A stretch of 64,000 nucleotides of DNA from an uncultured Gammaproteobacteria bacterium. Its GTDB lineage: Bacteria > Pseudomonadota > Gammaproteobacteria > DRJJ01. The notes under the pieces are model-generated. The model was not told where the DNA came from. It made no database searches and saw only the letters and a program-made list of their open reading frames with translations. Of the stretch, positions 36,174 to 47,663 are shown in pieces (the stretch's first letter is position 1; each line of letters starts with the position of its first letter). A program made the translations under genes and the position numbers. The stretch spans positions 111,016-175,015 of the forward strand of contig CAMYJU010000004.1 in the NCBI GenBank assembly GCA_947258795.1, written 5' to 3'.

Positions 36174-37407
36174 TCTCAAACAGGAAGCACTGGACTATCA
36201 TGCCCGGCCAGTAGCCGGCAAACTCGCTATCGAGCTGAGCAAACCCTGTGAAACCCAGCGCGACCTGTCTCTGGCATACACTCCCGGTGTTGCGGAACCG
36301 GTCCGCGCTATTGCGGACGATCCCGCCCTGGCCTACCGGTATACGGCCAAGGGCAACCTGGTCGGCGTGATTACCGATGGCAGTGCAGTGCTCGGCCTGG
36401 GCAATACCGGTGCTCTGGCCGGCAAACCGGTCATGGAGGGCAAGGCGGTGCTGTTCAAACGCTTTGCCAATATCGATGTATTCGATATCGAGGTCAATGC
36501 CGATAACCCGGCCGATTTCATCAATACCGTTGCCAATATCTCACCGACCTTTGGCGGCATTAACCTGGAAGACATCAAGGCCCCGCAGTGCTTCGAGATC
36601 GAGCAGGCACTGATCGAACAGCTGGAAATACCGGTATTTCACGACGACCAGCATGGCACCGCGATCATTACCGCTGCCGGCCTGCTGAACGCACTGGAAC
36701 TGCAGGGCAAGAAACTCGAGGACGCCCGTATCGTCTGTCTTGGCGCAGGCGCCGCAGGGATTGCGTCAATGCGCCTGCTGGTTGCAATGGGTGCCCAGAA
36801 AGGCAATATCATGTTGATCGATCGCCAGGGCGTGATACACAGCGGCCGCCATGACCTGAACCCGTACAAGTTTGCGTTCGCACTGGATACCGACGCGCGC
36901 AGTCTGGAAGACGCAATGCGCGGCGCGGATGTGTTTATCGGTGTATCCGGACCCAACCTGGTCAACGAGGCCATGCTGGCCAGTATGGCCGACAAGCCGA
37001 TCGTGTTTGCACTGTCGAACCCGGACCCGGAAATCAGCCCGGAACTTGCCCACCGGGTACGTGATGACCTGATCATGGCCACCGGTCGCAGCGACTATCC
37101 GAACCAGGTCAATAATGTACTGGGTTTCCCGTTTATCTTCCGAGGCGCACTGGATGTACAGGCGCGTCATATAAATGAAGAGATGCAGATCGCGGCTGTG
37201 CACGCGCTCAGTGCGCTGACCCATGAACCAGTACCCGAAGAAGTGTTGAAGGCCTACAACCTGGATCACCTGGAATCGGGTCCGGGCTATATCATTCCAA
37301 AACCACTGGACCCGCGGCTGATCGATACCATCCCGCCAGCAGTTGCCCGCGCTGCGGTGGACAGTGGGGTCGCCGGCCAACCCTACCCGGCGCATTATCC
37401 TGAATAA
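36163..37407 (+). CDS. Malic enzyme, short form
   Basis: Oxidatively decarboxylates malate to pyruvate. At 414 residues it has the malic N-terminal domain (SLAYTPGVAEPVRAI, catalytic-type YTAKGNLVGVITDGSAVLG), the metal site (VFHDDQHGTAI) and the nucleotide-binding GAGAAGIASMRLL (about 190-202). It lacks the C-terminal phosphotransacetylase-like domain of E. coli MaeB (about 760 residues). The cofactor (NAD or NADP) cannot be decided by eye. A malate dehydrogenase gene follows, so both oxidative fates of malate are encoded side by side. Confidence 0.92.
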   Translation: MIDDLKQEALDYHARPVAGKLAIELSKPCETQRDLSLAYTPGVAEPVRAIADDPALAYRYTAKGNLVGVITDGSAVLGLGNTGALAGKPVMEGKAVLFKRFANIDVFDIEVNADNPADFINTVANISPTFGGINLEDIKAPQCFEIEQALIEQLEIPVFHDDQHGTAIITAAGLLNALELQGKKLEDARIVCLGAGAAGIASMRLLVAMGAQKGNIMLIDRQGVIHSGRHDLNPYKFAFALDTDARSLEDAMRGADVFIGVSGPNLVNEAMLASMADKPIVFALSNPDPEISPELAHRVRDDLIMATGRSDYPNQVNNVLGFPFIFRGALDVQARHINEEMQIAAVHALSALTHEPVPEEVLKAYNLDHLESGPGYIIPKPLDPRLIDTIPPAVARAAVDSGVAGQPYPAHYPE

Positions 37408-37499
37408 CAATCCGGCGGCATACAAAACCCATGCGCCTGTTCCGGCACTGGTGTTTATTTAACGCTAAACTTTGAATCAGGGTATGCCAGGGAGGCGCT

Positions 37500-38432
37500 A
37501 TGAACAAAATCACCATTGTCGGGGCCGGCCGGGTCGGTGAGGCTACCGCTCAGCTTGTCGCGATCAAGGAACTGGCCCGGGAAATCGTATTGATCGACAT
37601 TCGCGAAGGGGCCGCCGAGGGAGCGGCACTGGATATTCAGGAGTCCGCCGCGTTATTCCATTTTGACACCAGTATCAGCGGCTCGACCGAACTGACCGCA
37701 ATGCGTGATTCCGACCTGGTCATTATCACCGCCGGGGTACCCCGCAAACCCGGTATGTCTCGTTCCGATGTGCTGGGCACCAATCTCGCTGTGCTCAACG
37801 ACATCATCGACCAGATGATCGAACTGGCCAGTGACGCGATGCTAATCATGGTTACCAACCCGGTGGATGTACTGACCTACTGTGCCTGGCGCCGCTGCGG
37901 CTGGTCCAAGAACCGGGTACTCGGCCTGTCCGGTGTACTGGACGCAGCGCGTATGGCGACCTTTATTGCGCTGGAAAGCGGTTATGCGAACAAGGATATC
38001 AGCGCGATGGTGCTGGGCGGTCACGGTGACGCGATGGTGCCACTACCGCGCTATACCTGCATCAAGGGCATCCCGATCGACCACCTGCTGGACGAGCAGA
38101 CCATACAGGCGATCGTCGAGCGCACCCGCCATGGTGGCGCCGAGATCCTGGCCCTGAAACAGACCAGCAGCGCCTACGACGCCCCGGCTGCCGCAATCAC
38201 CGAAATGGTCAGCGCCATTGTTCATGATCGGCGCCAGATCCTGCCCTGCGTCGCGATCCTCGATGGTGAATACGGGCAGGCCGATATTGCGATGGGCGTG
38301 CCGGTGGTGATAGGCGATGCCGGCGTGGAACGGGTCCTGCAACTACACCTGAGCGAACAGGAGGCACGACACTTCAGCGACTCGGCGGACCAGGTCAGGG
38401 CAGATATCGACAGCCTGAATCTACCAGCCTGA
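37500..38432 (+). CDS. mdh: Malate dehydrogenase, LDH-like type
   Basis: Interconverts malate and oxaloacetate with NAD. The 310-residue protein has the Rossmann start ITIVGAGRVGEATAQL, the substrate loop PRKPGMSRSDVL (the Arg pair marks MDH rather than LDH specificity), TNPVDVLTYCAW and the catalytic His in LGGHGDAMVPL. This is the lactate-dehydrogenase-like MDH, not the E. coli type. It has its own AGGGAGG ribosome site just before the ATG. The last 12 bases overlap the end of the convergent gene. Confidence 0.93.
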   Translation: MNKITIVGAGRVGEATAQLVAIKELAREIVLIDIREGAAEGAALDIQESAALFHFDTSISGSTELTAMRDSDLVIITAGVPRKPGMSRSDVLGTNLAVLNDIIDQMIELASDAMLIMVTNPVDVLTYCAWRRCGWSKNRVLGLSGVLDAARMATFIALESGYANKDISAMVLGGHGDAMVPLPRYTCIKGIPIDHLLDEQTIQAIVERTRHGGAEILALKQTSSAYDAPAAAITEMVSAIVHDRRQILPCVAILDGEYGQADIAMGVPVVIGDAGVERVLQLHLSEQEARHFSDSADQVRADIDSLNLPA

Positions 38433-39041
38433 TTCAGCTGTTTGTCTGAGTAACTGTTCCACCGCCTCAATATTGGCACGCTGCATCGGCCGGCCATCCA
38501 CCTGGCTCAATGGCGGCTGACGGGACATGTCGGACGAGAACACGATCAGCAACACGCGCACCTCACCGGCGACAAAGTGAAAAGTCGGCAGCATCTGGTA
38601 TTCACCGCGTTTGAATTGCGCCCGGCGTTCGCCGGTTTCATACGGGATGTGCTGCTGCATTAAAAACAGCTGGATACACTCAGGTGTCTCGGCATACACA
38701 TGCAATTCAACCTCGGTATGCTGTCCTGCGGTCCCACTCAGCACGGAACCGACCAGGCGCGGCTCAAACTCTGACAGCATGCGCATCGCACTCAGGGCCG
38801 TCTCCCTGCCGCGGCGCAGGAATTCCGGCTGACTGTCCGATTGAAACAGGCGTTGATATTCAAGCAGGGCCTGCTCAATCTCGTCGTTGGCCGGCAGGTT
38901 GCGGGTCACCGTCACACCCAGGCGCTCGGCGGCCTTGCGCTTGGCCATCTGGAAGTCCTGCACATGGTCTCCGGCCATGATCCTGGCCGCTTCCTGGGCC
39001 AACAGGGTACGTAAACGCTTGTCTCGATCGGTTGCGGGCAT
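38421..39041 (-). CDS. Hypothetical protein downstream of ponA
   Basis: The 206-residue protein begins with a helical basic segment (DRDKRLRTLLAQEAARIMAG). Its middle, RLVGSVLSGTAGQHTEVELHVYAETPE, recalls a nucleotidyltransferase fold (G-S pattern then a strand), but the expected Asp pair reads T-E and E-L-H, so enzymatic activity is doubtful. It starts 21 bases after the ponA stop and is probably cotranscribed with it. The name of the family was not recognised. Confidence 0.7.
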   Translation of the reverse strand: MPATDRDKRLRTLLAQEAARIMAGDHVQDFQMAKRKAAERLGVTVTRNLPANDEIEQALLEYQRLFQSDSQPEFLRRGRETALSAMRMLSEFEPRLVGSVLSGTAGQHTEVELHVYAETPECIQLFLMQQHIPYETGERRAQFKRGEYQMLPTFHFVAGEVRVLLIVFSSDMSRQPPLSQVDGRPMQRANIEAVEQLLRQTAESGW

Positions 39042-39062
39042 CGTTGCTCTACGTGGGTATAA

Positions 39063-41552
39063 CTAGAAGATTTCTTCCGGTATGGTTTCGCCTGGTCCAC
39101 TACCACCCGGGTCCGGTATCGCTACCGTGCCGGCCTGTTCTTCAGGCACCTTATCCGACCTGAATATCTCGAAGACAGTATTGCGGTTGTTCTTGCTGGC
39201 ACGCTTGCCGGTCTTGCTATCGATGCGCACCGTGACCAGGCCGGCTGGCTGCGGTAATTCGCGATCCGCAACACCCTTCAGCGCATCCCCCATATATTCG
39301 ATCCACATCGGCAACGCGGCCCGACCACCTGTTTCACCGATACCCAGAGGACGACCCTTGTCAAAACCGACCCAGGCGGTGGTTACCAGTGCCGAATTAA
39401 AACCTGAAAACCAGGCGTCACGCTGATCATTGGTGGTACCGGTCTTTCCGGCCAGATCACGCCGGCCGAGGCTCAGCGCCCTGCGTGCGGTGCCATGACG
39501 AATCACATCCTGCATCAGGCTGTACATGATGTACTGATTTTCCGGCGTAATCGCGCGTTCCGCCCTGTTTTCAGACGGACCGTCTGGCGACTGCTCACCA
39601 ACCTGATCGGTAAGCGCAGCAGATGTCTTGTCAGCAGGCTCCACCGCTGACGCACCGAGCTGCTTGCCGGTCCCGGTTTGAAGGAATTCGCAAGCGCGAC
39701 AGGCCACCGCCGGTTGGGTCTGCTCGACCACCTGACCATCCTCGAACTCGATACGATCGATCAAGTACGGTTTGATCAGGAAACCGCCATTCGCAAATAC
39801 GGCATAACCGGTAGCAAGCTTCAGCGGGGTCAGGTTGGTACTGGTACTGCCCAGTGCCAGCGACAGGTCGCGCGGCAGACTGGCCTTGTCAAAACCAAAG
39901 CGGCTGATGTAATTTACCGCGTAACCGATACCGATCGACCGCAACAAACGAATAGAAATCAGATTACGGGATTTGGTCAATGCCTCGCGCAAGCGAGTTG
40001 GCCCGTAAAACTTGCCGCTGTAATTTTCCGGGCGCCAGGTGCCTTCCAGCGCTGAGTCCTCGAACACAACGGGTGCGTCATTGATCAGCGTAGCTGCGGT
40101 GTAACCCTTCTCCAGCGCGGCTGAATAAATAAACGGTTTGAAAATGGAGCCTGGCTGGCGCTCGGCCTGGGTCACACGGTTAAACTTGCTCAGGTTAAAG
40201 TCAAACCCACCGACCAGTGCAACGATTGCACCATCCTGTGGGTCCAGCGACACTAGCGCCCCGGAAACCTCGGGCACCTGGGACAGCTGCCAGGCTTCAC
40301 CCTGCTTTTTCAGGCGTACCTGATCGCCAACCTTGACAATATCGGCTGCGGTTTTCGGCTTGGGACCGAGCTGGTTGTCATTAATGTAGCGGCGTGCCCA
40401 TTTCAGCCCATCCCAGTCTATCTGGATGACACGATCCTGACCCAGATATACCATTACGTTCTGTTCACGAACATCCGTGACCACACCGACCTGCAAGCCG
40501 CCAAATACCGGTACGCCACGCAATTCGCTATCGAGCTGCCTGGTCAGCTCGCCTATGTCGGCTGCATCTAGCGGAATATGACGCTCCGGTCCACGATAGC
40601 CATGACGCCGGTCATAATTCAGCAGCGCATTACGCAGGGCCTTGTTGGCAGCGATCTGGTTGCCGGGACTGACCGTGGTATAGACCCGATAGCCGCTGGT
40701 ATAGGCCTGATTTCCATACTTTTTCACCATGATCGCCCGAACCATTTCGGCGACATACGGCGCATCAAACGCGGTTGAAACAGCATGTAAATCGGCACTG
40801 ATCGGACTCAGCATGGCCTCCCGGTAATCCTGTTCAGTGATAAATTCGAGATCCAGCATCCGTTTCAGTACATAGTCACGCCGGATCAGCGCGCGCTCCG
40901 GATTGGCGATCGGATTATAGCGTGATGGGGCCTTGGGCAGGCCGGCGATCATGGCCATCTGTGCCAGCGTCAGTTCATGCACGTTTTTTCCATAATAGAC
41001 ACGAGCTGCCGCCTGGATCCCATAGGCACGGTTGCCCAGGTAAATCTTGTTCAGATACAGTCCCAGGATCTCCTGTTTGCTGAGCTTGCGCTCGATCTTG
41101 AATGACAGGAATATCTCATTTAGCTTGCGCAAGTAGGTTTTTTCCCGGCCGAGAAAGAAATTCCTGGCTACCTGCATGGTAATGGTGCTTCCACCCTGGC
41201 CTTTTTCACCGGTGCGGATCAGATGAATCGCGGCGCGCAGCAGGCCCTGGTAATCCACCCCGGGATGTCCATAAAAGCGATCGTCTTCGGCCGCCAGAAA
41301 GGCCTGCTCCAGCCATTTGGGTACCGCATCGACCGGTATCGGGCTGCGACGCTTTTCGCCGAATTCAGCCAGCAGGCTGCCATCCCGGGCATAAACGCGT
41401 AGCGGAACCTGTAGCTTGACGTCCTTCAACACCTCGGTATCCGGCAATTCAGGCGACAGATACAGATAAGCGGCGCCCAGAAACAGCACCAGTACTGCTG
41501 CCGAGGCGGCAGCTGCAATAAAACCCCATTTGAACCAAAAACTTAAACGCAT
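39063..41552 (-). CDS. mrcA: Penicillin-binding protein 1A
   Basis: Bifunctional class A penicillin-binding protein (829 residues) that polymerises and cross-links peptidoglycan. It has one N-terminal membrane anchor, a glycosyltransferase domain (AAEDDRFYGHPGVDYQGLLRA, GGSTITMQVARNFFL), an OB-like insert and a transpeptidase domain with GSIFKPF (SxxK), KSRN (SxN) and GKTGTTND (KTG). It is divergent from pilMNOPQ, the same arrangement as in Pseudomonas and many other gammaproteobacteria. Confidence 0.97.
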   Translation of the reverse strand: MRLSFWFKWGFIAAAASAAVLVLFLGAAYLYLSPELPDTEVLKDVKLQVPLRVYARDGSLLAEFGEKRRSPIPVDAVPKWLEQAFLAAEDDRFYGHPGVDYQGLLRAAIHLIRTGEKGQGGSTITMQVARNFFLGREKTYLRKLNEIFLSFKIERKLSKQEILGLYLNKIYLGNRAYGIQAAARVYYGKNVHELTLAQMAMIAGLPKAPSRYNPIANPERALIRRDYVLKRMLDLEFITEQDYREAMLSPISADLHAVSTAFDAPYVAEMVRAIMVKKYGNQAYTSGYRVYTTVSPGNQIAANKALRNALLNYDRRHGYRGPERHIPLDAADIGELTRQLDSELRGVPVFGGLQVGVVTDVREQNVMVYLGQDRVIQIDWDGLKWARRYINDNQLGPKPKTAADIVKVGDQVRLKKQGEAWQLSQVPEVSGALVSLDPQDGAIVALVGGFDFNLSKFNRVTQAERQPGSIFKPFIYSAALEKGYTAATLINDAPVVFEDSALEGTWRPENYSGKFYGPTRLREALTKSRNLISIRLLRSIGIGYAVNYISRFGFDKASLPRDLSLALGSTSTNLTPLKLATGYAVFANGGFLIKPYLIDRIEFEDGQVVEQTQPAVACRACEFLQTGTGKQLGASAVEPADKTSAALTDQVGEQSPDGPSENRAERAITPENQYIMYSLMQDVIRHGTARRALSLGRRDLAGKTGTTNDQRDAWFSGFNSALVTTAWVGFDKGRPLGIGETGGRAALPMWIEYMGDALKGVADRELPQPAGLVTVRIDSKTGKRASKNNRNTVFEIFRSDKVPEEQAGTVAIPDPGGSGPGETIPEEIF

Positions 41553-43015
<1,463 letters not shown>

Positions 43016-43016
<1 letters not shown>

Positions 43017-43576
43017 TGGCAAGGATTAACCTGCTCCCATGGCGCGATGAGCAACGCCGCGAACAGCAGAAGAACTTTTTTATAGTATTGGTAATAGCCG
43101 TTTCAGCGGCCGCTGTAGTCATGTTCGGTGTACATACCTACGAGGAAGACCGGATCAGCCACCAGAACAAACGCAATGACTACCTGAAAAAGGAAATTGC
43201 GAAGCTGGACAAGCAGATCAAGGAAATCCAGCTGTTGGACGCAACCAAGAAACGCTTGCAGGCCAGACTGGATATTATCCAGCGTTTGCAGGCCAGCCGC
43301 CCGGAAGTGGTCCACCTGTTTGATGAGTTGGTGACTACCCTGCCTGAAGGGGTATTCCTGACTCAGGTCACACAAAAAGGCAATATGATCAAGATCACCG
43401 GCAAGGCGCAATCCAATGCCCGGGTTTCTTCCTATATGTGGAACCTGGACAAATCCGAATGGCTGGCACAACCCAAACTGAATGTGATCAATACCAAACT
43501 GACAGGCGGCAGTCGTATTAGCGATTTCACACTTGATGTCGTTCAGAAACATCAGAAGAAGGAGGCTGGCAAATGA
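43016..43576 (+). CDS. pilN: Type IV pilus alignment protein PilN
   Basis: A bitopic inner-membrane protein. The conserved cytoplasmic N-terminus MARINLLPWRDEQRREQQK binds PilM, then comes a membrane helix (about residues 22-42), a coiled coil and a periplasmic ferredoxin-like domain. It overlaps pilM by one base and pilO by four. Confidence 0.95.
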
Positions 43577-44172
43577 GCGGCATTCGTGACCTCGATCTGA
43601 ATGATCTGGATCTGAGCAATATTGGCAGCTGGCCTACGGCAGCCAAGGCAATCATCATCGTGCTGTTGTTTGCACTGGTCTGTTTTGGCGTTTACTGGTT
43701 TGACACCCAGGAGCAGCTCGAAAGACTGACCAAGCTTGAACAGGAAGAAGTCACGCTGAAAGACCGTGTCAATCGCAAGGCGCGACGGGCAGCAAACCTG
43801 GATATCCTGAAGCAGCAGCTGGCGCTGATGGAAAAAGATTTCAGCAAACTACGCAAGCAGCTGCCGAATAAAACGGAAGTGGCCGCGCTACTGGTCGATA
43901 TTTCGCAGACCGGCCTGTCCAGCGGACTGGAGTTTGAGTTATTCAAGCCTGAACGCGAGCTTCCAAAGGAATTCTACGCAGAATTGCCGATCAACATCCG
44001 TGTCACCGGCAGTTATCACGAGTTTGGCGAATTCGTCAGCGGGGTCGCCGCACTCCCCAGGATTGTAACCCTGCACAACATCACCATGAAACCGAAGAAA
44101 AATGATGAGATGGTTATGTCGGCAACTGCCAAGACCTATCGCTATCTTGAGGAAGGGGAGCTGGCTAAATGA
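43573..44172 (+). CDS. pilO: Type IV pilus alignment protein PilO
   Basis: A partner of PilN. The 199-residue product has a short cytoplasmic start with LDLNDLDLSNIGSWP, a membrane helix (about 26-46), a periplasmic coiled coil and a globular domain (INIRVTGSYHEFGEFVSGVA, quoted segment). It overlaps pilN and pilP by four bases each (ATGA), so the operon is tightly coupled. Confidence 0.95.
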   Translation: MSGIRDLDLNDLDLSNIGSWPTAAKAIIIVLLFALVCFGVYWFDTQEQLERLTKLEQEEVTLKDRVNRKARRAANLDILKQQLALMEKDFSKLRKQLPNKTEVAALLVDISQTGLSSGLEFELFKPERELPKEFYAELPINIRVTGSYHEFGEFVSGVAALPRIVTLHNITMKPKKNDEMVMSATAKTYRYLEEGELAK

Positions 44173-44720
44173 TCAAGCAAAATATGCACGCTCGCCTGGT
44201 AATACTGGCTACAGCCCTAACGCTGGGTCTGTCCGCCTGCAGTAAGGATATGAGTGATCTCCATGATCATGTGAAAAAGGCACGCGCACAAAAGCAGACC
44301 AAGGTACCGGCTCTGCCTGTGATCAAACCGCATGAAACCTATAGTTACAAATCCACCGGACTACGTAACCCGTTCCTGCCTGTAATCGACGTGTTCAATC
44401 TGCCTACGCTGGCCAGCGCCGGCAAGAAAGGCAGCACCATACACCCGGAAGAGAACAGGCCACGCGAGGAACTGGAATCCTACCCGCTGGATACCCTGCG
44501 TATGGTAGGCATACTCAAACAACAGGATACCTCATGGGCGCTGGTACGCACCAAAGACGGGACCATACACCGTGTCAAGGCAGGGCACTACATGGGTCAG
44601 AATCACGGCAAAATTATGCGCGTTACCGAGTCAGGCCTAGAGTTACGTGAAATCGTCCCTGATGGTATCGGTGGCTGGACCGAAAGACAGGCTGAAATAG
44701 CCTTGAGTGAACAATCATGA
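44169..44720 (+). CDS. pilP: Type IV pilus lipoprotein PilP
   Basis: An inner-membrane lipoprotein that links PilN/PilO to the secretin. The lipobox LSAC (Cys at about residue 24) follows a hydrophobic leader. The linker contains the PilN/O-binding YKSTGLRNPFLP, and the C-terminal beta domain begins LESYPLDTLRMVGILKQ. The 183-residue length is normal. Confidence 0.95.
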   Translation: MIKQNMHARLVILATALTLGLSACSKDMSDLHDHVKKARAQKQTKVPALPVIKPHETYSYKSTGLRNPFLPVIDVFNLPTLASAGKKGSTIHPEENRPREELESYPLDTLRMVGILKQQDTSWALVRTKDGTIHRVKAGHYMGQNHGKIMRVTESGLELREIVPDGIGGWTERQAEIALSEQS

Positions 44721-44752
44721 TTTCAGGGTACTCCCCTGACGGAGGATCCACA

Positions 44753-46930
44753 ATGATAAGCAAGCATTGCAACCGTTCTACAATAAAGGAAGGAAAGCGG
44801 ATGGCTGCCCAAAAAGCGATACAACGAATTCCGAGTCAATTCGGCAGATTATTTTTTATACTGATCAGTATGATTGCATTACAGGCCGCCAGCTTCTCAA
44901 GCTATGCGGCGAGCAACGCACTCGAGGATCTGACACTGACCTCTTTACCCGGGGACAGGGTCGAGATCAGGCTCAATATGAGCAACCCGGCACAGGTACC
45001 GGTAAGTTTCACCATCGACAACCCGGCCCGTATCGCCTTTGATCTGCCTGATACAGACAATAACCTGAAAGAACAGAATCGCACCATCGGTATCGGCGCT
45101 GCGCGCAGTATCAATACGGTTGCGGCGCGCGGTCGTACACGCGTGGTGATCAATCTGGCTGAAATGGTCAGCTATGACACCCGTGTTGAAGACAAGCAGA
45201 TTATTATCACACTGGATAGCGGTGCCGGCGCATCGGCTTCTGCGCCGCAGACAACTACAGCCGCAGCCCCAACCACTACTGCAACTCGGGTTGCCAGCAG
45301 TGGTGGCAACAGTATCGAAAATGTCGATTTCCGTCGCGGCGAACAAGGAGAGGGTCGCATAATCATTAATCTGTCCAACCCGGCCGTCCCGGTCGACATG
45401 CGTGAAGAAGGCGGCAAGATCGTGGTCGACTTCCTCGATAGCAGCCTACCTGGCAATCTTGAGCGCAGCCTGGACGTGATTGACTTTGCCACCCCGGTCA
45501 AGCAGATCGACACGGTATCCAGAGGCAACAACGTACGGGTTACAGTTACCCCGCTGAGCGATTATGAGCACCTGGCCTATCAGGCAGGCAATGTATACAC
45601 CATCGAACTGAAACCAACTACCAAGGCGGAAAAAGAAGCCGCCAAGAAGAAAAAATTTGGCTATACCGGTGAGCGCCTGTCACTCAACTTCCAGAACATC
45701 GAGGTGCGCGCGGTGCTGCAACTGCTGGCCGACTTTACCGGCCTGAACATGGTGGTCAGTGACAGTGTGACCGGTAACGTGACCCTGCGTCTGAAGAACG
45801 TACCCTGGGACCAGGCCATGGATATCATCCTGAAAACCAAGGGCTTGGGACAGCGCAAGACCGGTAACGTGATCCTGATCGCGCCCAGCGAGGAAATCGC
45901 CGCACGCGAAAAACTGGAACTGGAAGCCAACAAGCAAATCGAGGAACTGGCCCCACTCAGGACCGAATGGTTCCAGATCAACTATGCCAGCGGCGAGGAC
46001 ATTGCAGCCCTGCTCAAGAGCAGCGAGAACAACCTGTTGTCGCCGCGCGGCAGCATTACCATTGATAGCCGTACCAATACGCTACTGATCCAGGATACCG
46101 CTGACCGCCTCGCGGACATTCGTGAAGTGGTCAACCGCCTGGATATCCCGGTCAGACAGGTACTGATCGAATCGCGTATCGTGATCGCAAATGACGACTT
46201 TGCCCATGACCTGGGTGTCAAGTTCGGGCTGAGCAATGTCAGCGATTATGGTAGCAACCCCAATAATGTGTCCTATGCCGGTCCGAATGCCGTCAACGGT
46301 GGTGCCGCAACCCTGGATCCGACCAACCTGATCACCAACCTGCCAGCCAACCCGGCCAGTGGTCAGGCAGGCACCTTTGGTCTTGCCGTCGGCAGGATCG
46401 GTAACTTCCTGTTACAACTGGAACTGCAGGCACTGGATGCCGAGGGCCGTGGCGAGGTTATCTCCAGTCCGAGACTGGTCACTGCCAACCAGAAAGAGGC
46501 CTTTATCGAGCAGGGCGTGGAAATCCCGTACCAGCAGGCCACTTCAAGCGGTGCGACCTCTGTATCGTTTAAAAAGGCCGTGCTCAGTCTGACGGTGAAA
46601 CCACAGATCACACCGGATGACCGCATTATCCTGGATCTGAATGTAACCAAGGACAACCCGGACTTCTCGAATATTGTTGCTGGTGTACCGCCGGTTGATA
46701 CCCGAGAAATCAAGACCCAGGTGCTGGTTGATAACGGTGAGACTATCGTGCTGGGCGGCATCTATGAGCAGACCAAGTCTGAAAGCACTAACAGGGTACC
46801 CTGGTTCGGTGACCTGCCAGTGCTGGGCTTCCTGTTCAGGGATAATCACGAGGTCGATAACAAGAGTGAGCTGCTGATCTTCGTAACACCTAAGATTCTG
46901 AAAGAAACCTATAACAGAGGTATACGCTAG
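44753..46930 (+). CDS. pilQ: Type IV pilus secretin PilQ
   Basis: The outer-membrane channel through which the pilus passes. It has an N-terminal signal (FFILISMIALQAASFSSYAA), two AMIN domains (LPGDRVEIRLNMS and EGRIIINLSNPA), an STN domain and N1 region (GERLSLNFQNIEVRAVLQLL), and the secretin core with VPWFGDLPVLGFLFR near the end. Starts at 44717 (overlapping pilP), 44753 (GGAGG at seven bases) and 44801 (AGGA at six bases) are all possible. 44753 was chosen for its ribosome site, and 44801 would give the more usual signal peptide length. Confidence 0.95.
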   Translation: MISKHCNRSTIKEGKRMAAQKAIQRIPSQFGRLFFILISMIALQAASFSSYAASNALEDLTLTSLPGDRVEIRLNMSNPAQVPVSFTIDNPARIAFDLPDTDNNLKEQNRTIGIGAARSINTVAARGRTRVVINLAEMVSYDTRVEDKQIIITLDSGAGASASAPQTTTAAAPTTTATRVASSGGNSIENVDFRRGEQGEGRIIINLSNPAVPVDMREEGGKIVVDFLDSSLPGNLERSLDVIDFATPVKQIDTVSRGNNVRVTVTPLSDYEHLAYQAGNVYTIELKPTTKAEKEAAKKKKFGYTGERLSLNFQNIEVRAVLQLLADFTGLNMVVSDSVTGNVTLRLKNVPWDQAMDIILKTKGLGQRKTGNVILIAPSEEIAAREKLELEANKQIEELAPLRTEWFQINYASGEDIAALLKSSENNLLSPRGSITIDSRTNTLLIQDTADRLADIREVVNRLDIPVRQVLIESRIVIANDDFAHDLGVKFGLSNVSDYGSNPNNVSYAGPNAVNGGAATLDPTNLITNLPANPASGQAGTFGLAVGRIGNFLLQLELQALDAEGRGEVISSPRLVTANQKEAFIEQGVEIPYQQATSSGATSVSFKKAVLSLTVKPQITPDDRIILDLNVTKDNPDFSNIVAGVPPVDTREIKTQVLVDNGETIVLGGIYEQTKSESTNRVPWFGDLPVLGFLFRDNHEVDNKSELLIFVTPKILKETYNRGIR

Positions 46931-46945
46931 ACAGCCAGTAACAGG

Positions 46946-46979
46946 GCCGCGGGCAGCCTGGCTGCCCGCGGCTTTTTTT
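46946..46979 (+). terminator. Intrinsic terminator after pilQ
   Basis: GCCGCGGGCAGC (46946-46957) and GCTGCCCGCGGC (46961-46972) form a 12-bp GC stem with loop CTG followed by seven T residues. It closes the pilMNOPQ operon, so aroK likely has its own promoter. Confidence 0.93.
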
Positions 46980-47017
46980 ATGCCCGGACATCGGCTTGCT
47001 GATATGATAGGGCCATC

Positions 47018-47551
47018 ATGAGCAACCCCAACAGAATATTTCTCGTAGGCCCTATGGGTGCGGGTAAATCGACTATAGGCAGACGCCTGGCCCAACGCCT
47101 GCAGCTTGATTTTGTCGACAGTGACAAGGAAATAGAAAACCGTACCGGTGCCGATATCCCGCTGATATTCGAGCTGGAGGGCGAACTGGGTTTTCGGCAA
47201 CGCGAGGCCTGTGTGATCGATGAACTCAGTCAACGCGATCACATTGTACTGGCAACCGGGGGTGGTGCAATACTCTCGGAGGAAAACCGCAAGCTACTCC
47301 ATCAACGCGGTACCACCATCTACCTGCAGACCTCAGTCGATTTTCAGCTACAACGCACATCCCGTGACAGCAAACGCCCGTTGTTACAAACCGAAAATCC
47401 CCGCCAGAAGCTGGAAGAACTGCTGGTGGTTCGCGATCCACTCTACCGCGAACTGGCAGACATCATCGTACGCACCGATGGCAGGCATGTAAATGCCGTC
47501 GTCAATGAAATCGTCCGACGCATAAGAAACGACCGGCACAAACCGGCCTGA
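47018..47551 (+). CDS. aroK: Shikimate kinase
   Basis: Phosphorylates shikimate in the aromatic amino acid pathway. It has the P-loop [12 protein letters not shown] (about 11-22), the DSDKEIE substrate motif and the GGGAI and RDSKRPLL (lid) segments in a 177-residue protein. TAGGG lies close before the ATG. It begins the aroK-aroB run conserved downstream of pilQ in gammaproteobacteria. Confidence 0.96.
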   Translation: MSNPNRIFLVGPMGAGKSTIGRRLAQRLQLDFVDSDKEIENRTGADIPLIFELEGELGFRQREACVIDELSQRDHIVLATGGGAILSEENRKLLHQRGTTIYLQTSVDFQLQRTSRDSKRPLLQTENPRQKLEELLVVRDPLYRELADIIVRTDGRHVNAVVNEIVRRIRNDRHKPA

Positions 47552-47663
47552 AACTCTCCCGGAAACCGGGTTAACACGCCGGTCCCGGCATGTACGCGAA
47601 ATTTCCTGATTATTATCAGCCCTGATATTCCCTGACAGCACCCCGTCAGTGTACAATAACATC

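Noticed and set aside
47000..47008. Extended -10 (TGATATGAT) just before aroK, suggesting a leaderless transcript
   Set aside because: The start codon lies only nine bases after it and a plausible ribosome site (TAGGG) overlaps, so the match is more likely chance.
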